Assembly (NCBI GenBank): GCA_964440265.1
Contig: CAYTRU010000051.1
Span: forward strand, 1 to 7,972
Length of the DNA: 7,972 nt
Direction of reading: 5' to 3'
Origin: CAYMUN01 sp964440265
GTDB taxonomy: Bacteria > Patescibacteriota > Saccharimonadia > Saccharimonadales > UBA4665
The position numbers and the translations under genes are program-made. Shown here piece after piece: positions 5,654 to 7,972 of the stretch. Numbering within the stretch: the stretch's first letter is position 1; each line of letters opens with the position of its first letter. The notes beneath the pieces are model-generated. The model made no database searches, was not told the DNA's origin, and saw only the letters and a program-made list of their open reading frames with translations.

Positions 5654-6624
5654 CGCTCGGCACGTTGGCGGTCGGTTTCGTCTTCGATTTCATGGCCAAT
5701 GATCTCTTCTATCAAATCCTCGATGGTGACAATACCGATAATGCTGTCGTCTTTTTCGATGGGTATCAGGTGAGCTTTGGCCGCGATAAATTTGCGAAAC
5801 ATGGTGTCTAGGGCTGTCATACTGCCGACGATTTGGGTAGGATGCAGCACCATGTCTTCTACGCGGTAGATCTTTTCCTCGAAATCTATATCAACCAGAT
5901 CTTTCATGAGCAGCAGCCCGTAGGATTTGGTCAGCTTGGGGTCAAAAATCGGGATCCGGCTAAAGCCTCGCTCTTTGAGCTCGTCGATACGGGCGTCGTC
6001 GAGCACGGTGTCAGGGGTGAGCCAATAAGTATGACGAATATCAGTCATGATGTCGCGCACCCTTTTTTCGCTTAAACTGAGCGCGCCGCGCATAATCTCA
6101 ATCTCGTCGTCGTCAAGTTCACTGGATTTGTCTTCTAGGTGCTCAGTTATCAGCAGGCCCAGCTCGCGGCGACTTTGCAGCTTGGATCGCTGGCGCGGGA
6201 ACAGCCGGTCAAGTAGTAGCTGTAATGGCTTGCTGGCCACATAAGTAACAATAATCATCAGCTTAAGGATCGGCGAGAAGCGGTTGGACCATAGCAGCGG
6301 ATTTTTGCTGAATAACGCCTGCGGAAAGACTTCACCAAAAACAACGATTAAAAAGGTGCTGATTAGGCCTGCTATCAAGCCGTTAAAGCGCTCGCCCAGC
6401 ACCAGTGAGGTCGCCGAGACCACTGCGACGTTAGTAAACAGGATGCTGGCCAATAATAAATGAACATTGCGGCGCAGTGGCAAAACGTGGAGAGCAGCCT
6501 TGTTGCCAAGCTTGGCTTTGCGGCGCAAGTCAGCTATATCAAGTGACATGACCGCTACATTGAGGCCAGAACAGATGGCAGACATGATGACTAAGGCCAA
6601 GACTTCAAAAAAGATTAGCATCAT
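5650..6624 (-). CDS. CNNM transmembrane / CBS-pair protein, putative Mg2+/divalent cation transporter
   Basis: The product is 324 aa. The CNNM (DUF21) domain spans residues about 1-145, with hydrophobic segments near 2-24, 55-75, 82-105 and 117-137. Key motifs are SGLNVAVMSLD (19-29), LLLASILFTNVAV (56-68) and FGEVFPQALFSK (96-107). A Bateman module follows, with CBS1 about 190-245 (RDIMTD, GFSRIPIFD, KDL) and CBS2 about 257-312 (IGIVTIEDLIEEIIG). CNNM/CorB/MpfA proteins move or regulate Mg2+ at the membrane, and the CBS pair usually binds ATP-Mg. The protein ends just after CBS2, so the C-terminal CorC_HlyC domain of many bacterial homologues is absent. The motifs resemble the eukaryotic CNNM branch. 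The start is ATG 6624 or 6621, with no Shine-Dalgarno. It diverges from mpg and converges on tgt with overlapping stops. Confidence 0.9.
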   Translation of the reverse strand: MMLIFFEVLALVIMSAICSGLNVAVMSLDIADLRRKAKLGNKAALHVLPLRRNVHLLLASILFTNVAVVSATSLVLGERFNGLIAGLISTFLIVVFGEVFPQALFSKNPLLWSNRFSPILKLMIIVTYVASKPLQLLLDRLFPRQRSKLQSRRELGLLITEHLEDKSSELDDDEIEIMRGALSLSEKRVRDIMTDIRHTYWLTPDTVLDDARIDELKERGFSRIPIFDPKLTKSYGLLLMKDLVDIDFEEKIYRVEDMVLHPTQIVGSMTALDTMFRKFIAAKAHLIPIEKDDSIIGIVTIEDLIEEIIGHEIEDETDRQRAER

Positions 6625-6673
6625 AGGTGGCTTTGGAGTCTCGCTACGGGCGAAAAGGTCAACATCTAAACCC

Positions 6674-6683
6674 TAGTATACTA
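6674..6683. promoter_or_regulatory. 10-bp palindrome TAGTATACTA, two-way -10 for mpg and the CNNM gene
   Basis: The perfect palindrome TAGTATACTA sits in the 64-base gap between divergent genes. On the plus strand TATACT (6677-6682) is followed by exactly six bases and the mpg ATG, predicting a leaderless transcript starting at 6689. On the minus strand TATACT (6680-6675) would start transcription near 6668, about 44 bases before the CNNM ATG. No convincing -35 is seen on either strand. Neither gene has a clear Shine-Dalgarno. Confidence 0.5.
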
Positions 6684-6688
6684 AAAAT

Positions 6689-7288
6689 ATGTCTAATCCA
6701 CAGCTGCTATTAGCAGAGTTATTGAAGGCCCCTTCGGCGGTGGTAGCGCCTCGATTATTGGGCTGCCAACTGATCAGGCAATTGCATGGGCAAAAACTAG
6801 TCGGACGTATCGTCGAGACTGAGGCCTATGACCAGACCGATGCTGCTAGTCACAGCTACCGCGGCCGAACACCACGCACTGAGGTCATGTTTGGACCACC
6901 GGGGCATCTCTATGTGTATTTTACGTATGGGATGCACTATTGCTGTAATGTGGTGACTGGTCGGCTAGGAGAAGGGGCGGCTGTGCTGATTCGGGCTTTG
7001 GAGCCACTGGAGGGCGAGAGTATCATGCGGCTTAACCGAGCCGGCCTTTCCGGCCGCAATCTTACGAACGGTCCTGCTAAGTTGTGCCAGGCTTTACAGA
7101 TTGACAGTGTGTGGAATGGCCATAATTTGAGCCGTGCTCCCCTGCAATTGATCATGCAACCACCTCTTGCGCCTGAGCAGATTATCCAGACTACTCGCAT
7201 CGGCATTAGTCAAGCCCAAGATGTGCCATGGCGCTTTTATATCAGAGATAACCCGTTTGTTTCCAGGCTCGGACCGGCGTCGCTTTGA
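6689..7288 (+). CDS. mpg: DNA-3-methyladenine glycosylase, AAG/MPG type
   Basis: The product is 199 aa, normal for bacterial AAG/MPG enzymes. It starts base excision repair by cleaving the N-glycosidic bond of alkylated or deaminated purines (3-methyladenine, 7-methylguanine, hypoxanthine, ethenoadenine). The catalytic segment GRIVETEAY (39-47) holds the general base E45, equivalent to human E125, and Y47. H55 in DAASH matches human H136. LYVYFTYGMHYCCN (74-87) carries the DNA-intercalating Y80 (human Y162) and N87 (human N169). NGPAKLCQAL (127-136) and DVPWRFYIRDNPFVS (178-192) complete the fold. All key residues are present, so it should be active. The ATG has no Shine-Dalgarno and lies six bases after a -10 hexamer. 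It diverges from the CNNM gene, and the DUF475 gene follows after 27 bases. Confidence 0.95.
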   Translation: MSNPQLLLAELLKAPSAVVAPRLLGCQLIRQLHGQKLVGRIVETEAYDQTDAASHSYRGRTPRTEVMFGPPGHLYVYFTYGMHYCCNVVTGRLGEGAAVLIRALEPLEGESIMRLNRAGLSGRNLTNGPAKLCQALQIDSVWNGHNLSRAPLQLIMQPPLAPEQIIQTTRIGISQAQDVPWRFYIRDNPFVSRLGPASL

Positions 7289-7315
7289 CTGACTCGGGTA
7301 TGCTAGGATAGCAAC

Positions 7316-7972
7316 ATGCTTCGCTATTTCGGTTTTTCAGCACTCATCACTATAGCGGCCATTCTGATTGCTGGCCTCAAGTTAGGGACGGGAGCGGCTG
7401 TGGCTACCTTGATCCTGATTGCTATTGAGATAGCTTTCAGTTTTGACAATGCCATTATTAACGCCAAAGTACTAGAGCGGCTTTCTCACTTTTGGCAGCA
7501 GCTATTCCTGACGGTGGGTATGGTGGTGGCTATCGTCGGGATGCGTTTTATTTTCCCCATCCTGATTGTGATGCTGACGGCCCATTTACCCTGGGGAGAA
7601 GTTATTGATGAGGCCTTGCATCATCCTGGCGTTTACGGAGCGCATTTGCTGGAAGCTCACGCTGCTATTGCAGCTTTTGGCGGCAGTTTCCTACTAGTTT
7701 TGACGCTGTATTTTTTGTTTGATGACGTGCATAAGGAATTATGGTGGAAGCAACTGGAGGGTCGGTTGCAGCGGGTCAAAAGTGGTCTTTGGCTGCCGCC
7801 ACTTATTGCGATTGTGGTGGTAGGGATTATCGCCTTGTTTGCCGGGCCTGAAGCCGCTACGGTGCTTCAGGCTGGACTGGCCGGTGCATTGTCGTACACG
7901 GGCATTAAGCTATTCATCGATGTATTAGGTAAGTTTTCCGGTACCGCTCGTGGCAAGGGCTTATATGTCGGT
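7316..7972 (+). CDS. DUF475 / TerC-like integral membrane protein, 3' end outside the window
   Basis: An open frame of 219 codons runs off the window edge; complete DUF475 proteins are, to my knowledge, roughly 330-370 aa. The first three-fifths contain several hydrophobic segments (about 6-20, 26-42, 64-88, 116-136, 158-176 and 181-203). The motif AIEIAFSFDNAIINA (36-50, with E38 and D44) corresponds to the acidic E...S-DN signature of the TerC superfamily. LTVGMVVAIVGMR (65-77) and AAFGGSFLLVL (119-129) with FDD (135-137) are characteristic of DUF475. TerC relatives are linked to tellurite resistance, metal (Mn) handling or membrane stress, but DUF475 itself has no defined function. The ATG has AGGA seven bases upstream. 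A weak promoter is possible in the 27-base gap (TTGACT at 7285-7290 or TATGCT at 7299-7304), so it may be read with mpg or alone. Confidence 0.88.
   Translation, partial: MLRYFGFSALITIAAILIAGLKLGTGAAVATLILIAIEIAFSFDNAIINAKVLERLSHFWQQLFLTVGMVVAIVGMRFIFPILIVMLTAHLPWGEVIDEALHHPGVYGAHLLEAHAAIAAFGGSFLLVLTLYFLFDDVHKELWWKQLEGRLQRVKSGLWLPPLIAIVVVGIIALFAGPEAATVLQAGLAGALSYTGIKLFIDVLGKFSGTARGKGLYVG

Overview
The window reads as chromosomal DNA of a small-genome bacterium. It most resembles a Candidate Phyla Radiation / Patescibacteria member such as Saccharibacteria (TM7), which is an inference at about 0.6 confidence. The evidence is short, tightly packed single-copy housekeeping genes, a prepilin-like membrane-anchored protein of a kind common in that group, a CNNM/CBS transporter, an Actinobacteria/Patescibacteria-flavoured tRNA-guanine transglycosylase and a DUF475 membrane protein. 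Three genes end in TGA and no reading frame is broken by an in-frame TGA. The standard code therefore applies, which argues against Gracilibacteria/SR1, where TGA is read as glycine. I see no mobile element, tRNA, rRNA or CRISPR array.

Left block, minus strand (3614 down to 140): an unassigned HExxH zinc-peptidase-like protein overlaps a Cof-type HAD phosphatase by four bases (ATGA). A 205-base gap follows, holding a strong promoter, a near-perfect palindrome and a short leader. After it come an AlaX-type alanyl-tRNA editing hydrolase and a DUF2000 protein, probably one transcript. A 13-bp inverted repeat lies beyond the DUF2000 stop.

Middle block, plus strand (3732 to 5653): a pilin-like, single-pass anchored extracytoplasmic protein of unknown function is followed after 20 bases by tgt. 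The tgt stop codon overlaps, through a CTAG, the stop of the convergent CNNM/CBS gene (6624 down to 5650).

Right block, plus strand (6689 to the window end): an AAG/MPG-type 3-methyladenine DNA glycosylase, then a DUF475/TerC-like membrane protein cut by the window edge.

Together the genes are a housekeeping set: translation fidelity and tRNA modification (AlaX, Tgt, perhaps DUF2000), DNA repair (MPG), ion or membrane physiology (CNNM, DUF475), a phosphatase and a peptidase. I find no defence or biosynthetic system. The more unusual signals are regulatory: both divergent intergenic regions are centred on a palindrome that gives a TATACT -10 element on each strand, and several genes have a -10 hexamer 6-7 bases before the ATG, which suggests leaderless transcripts. 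At the protein level, Tgt has an altered base-specificity pocket and the CNNM protein looks like the eukaryotic branch of its family.
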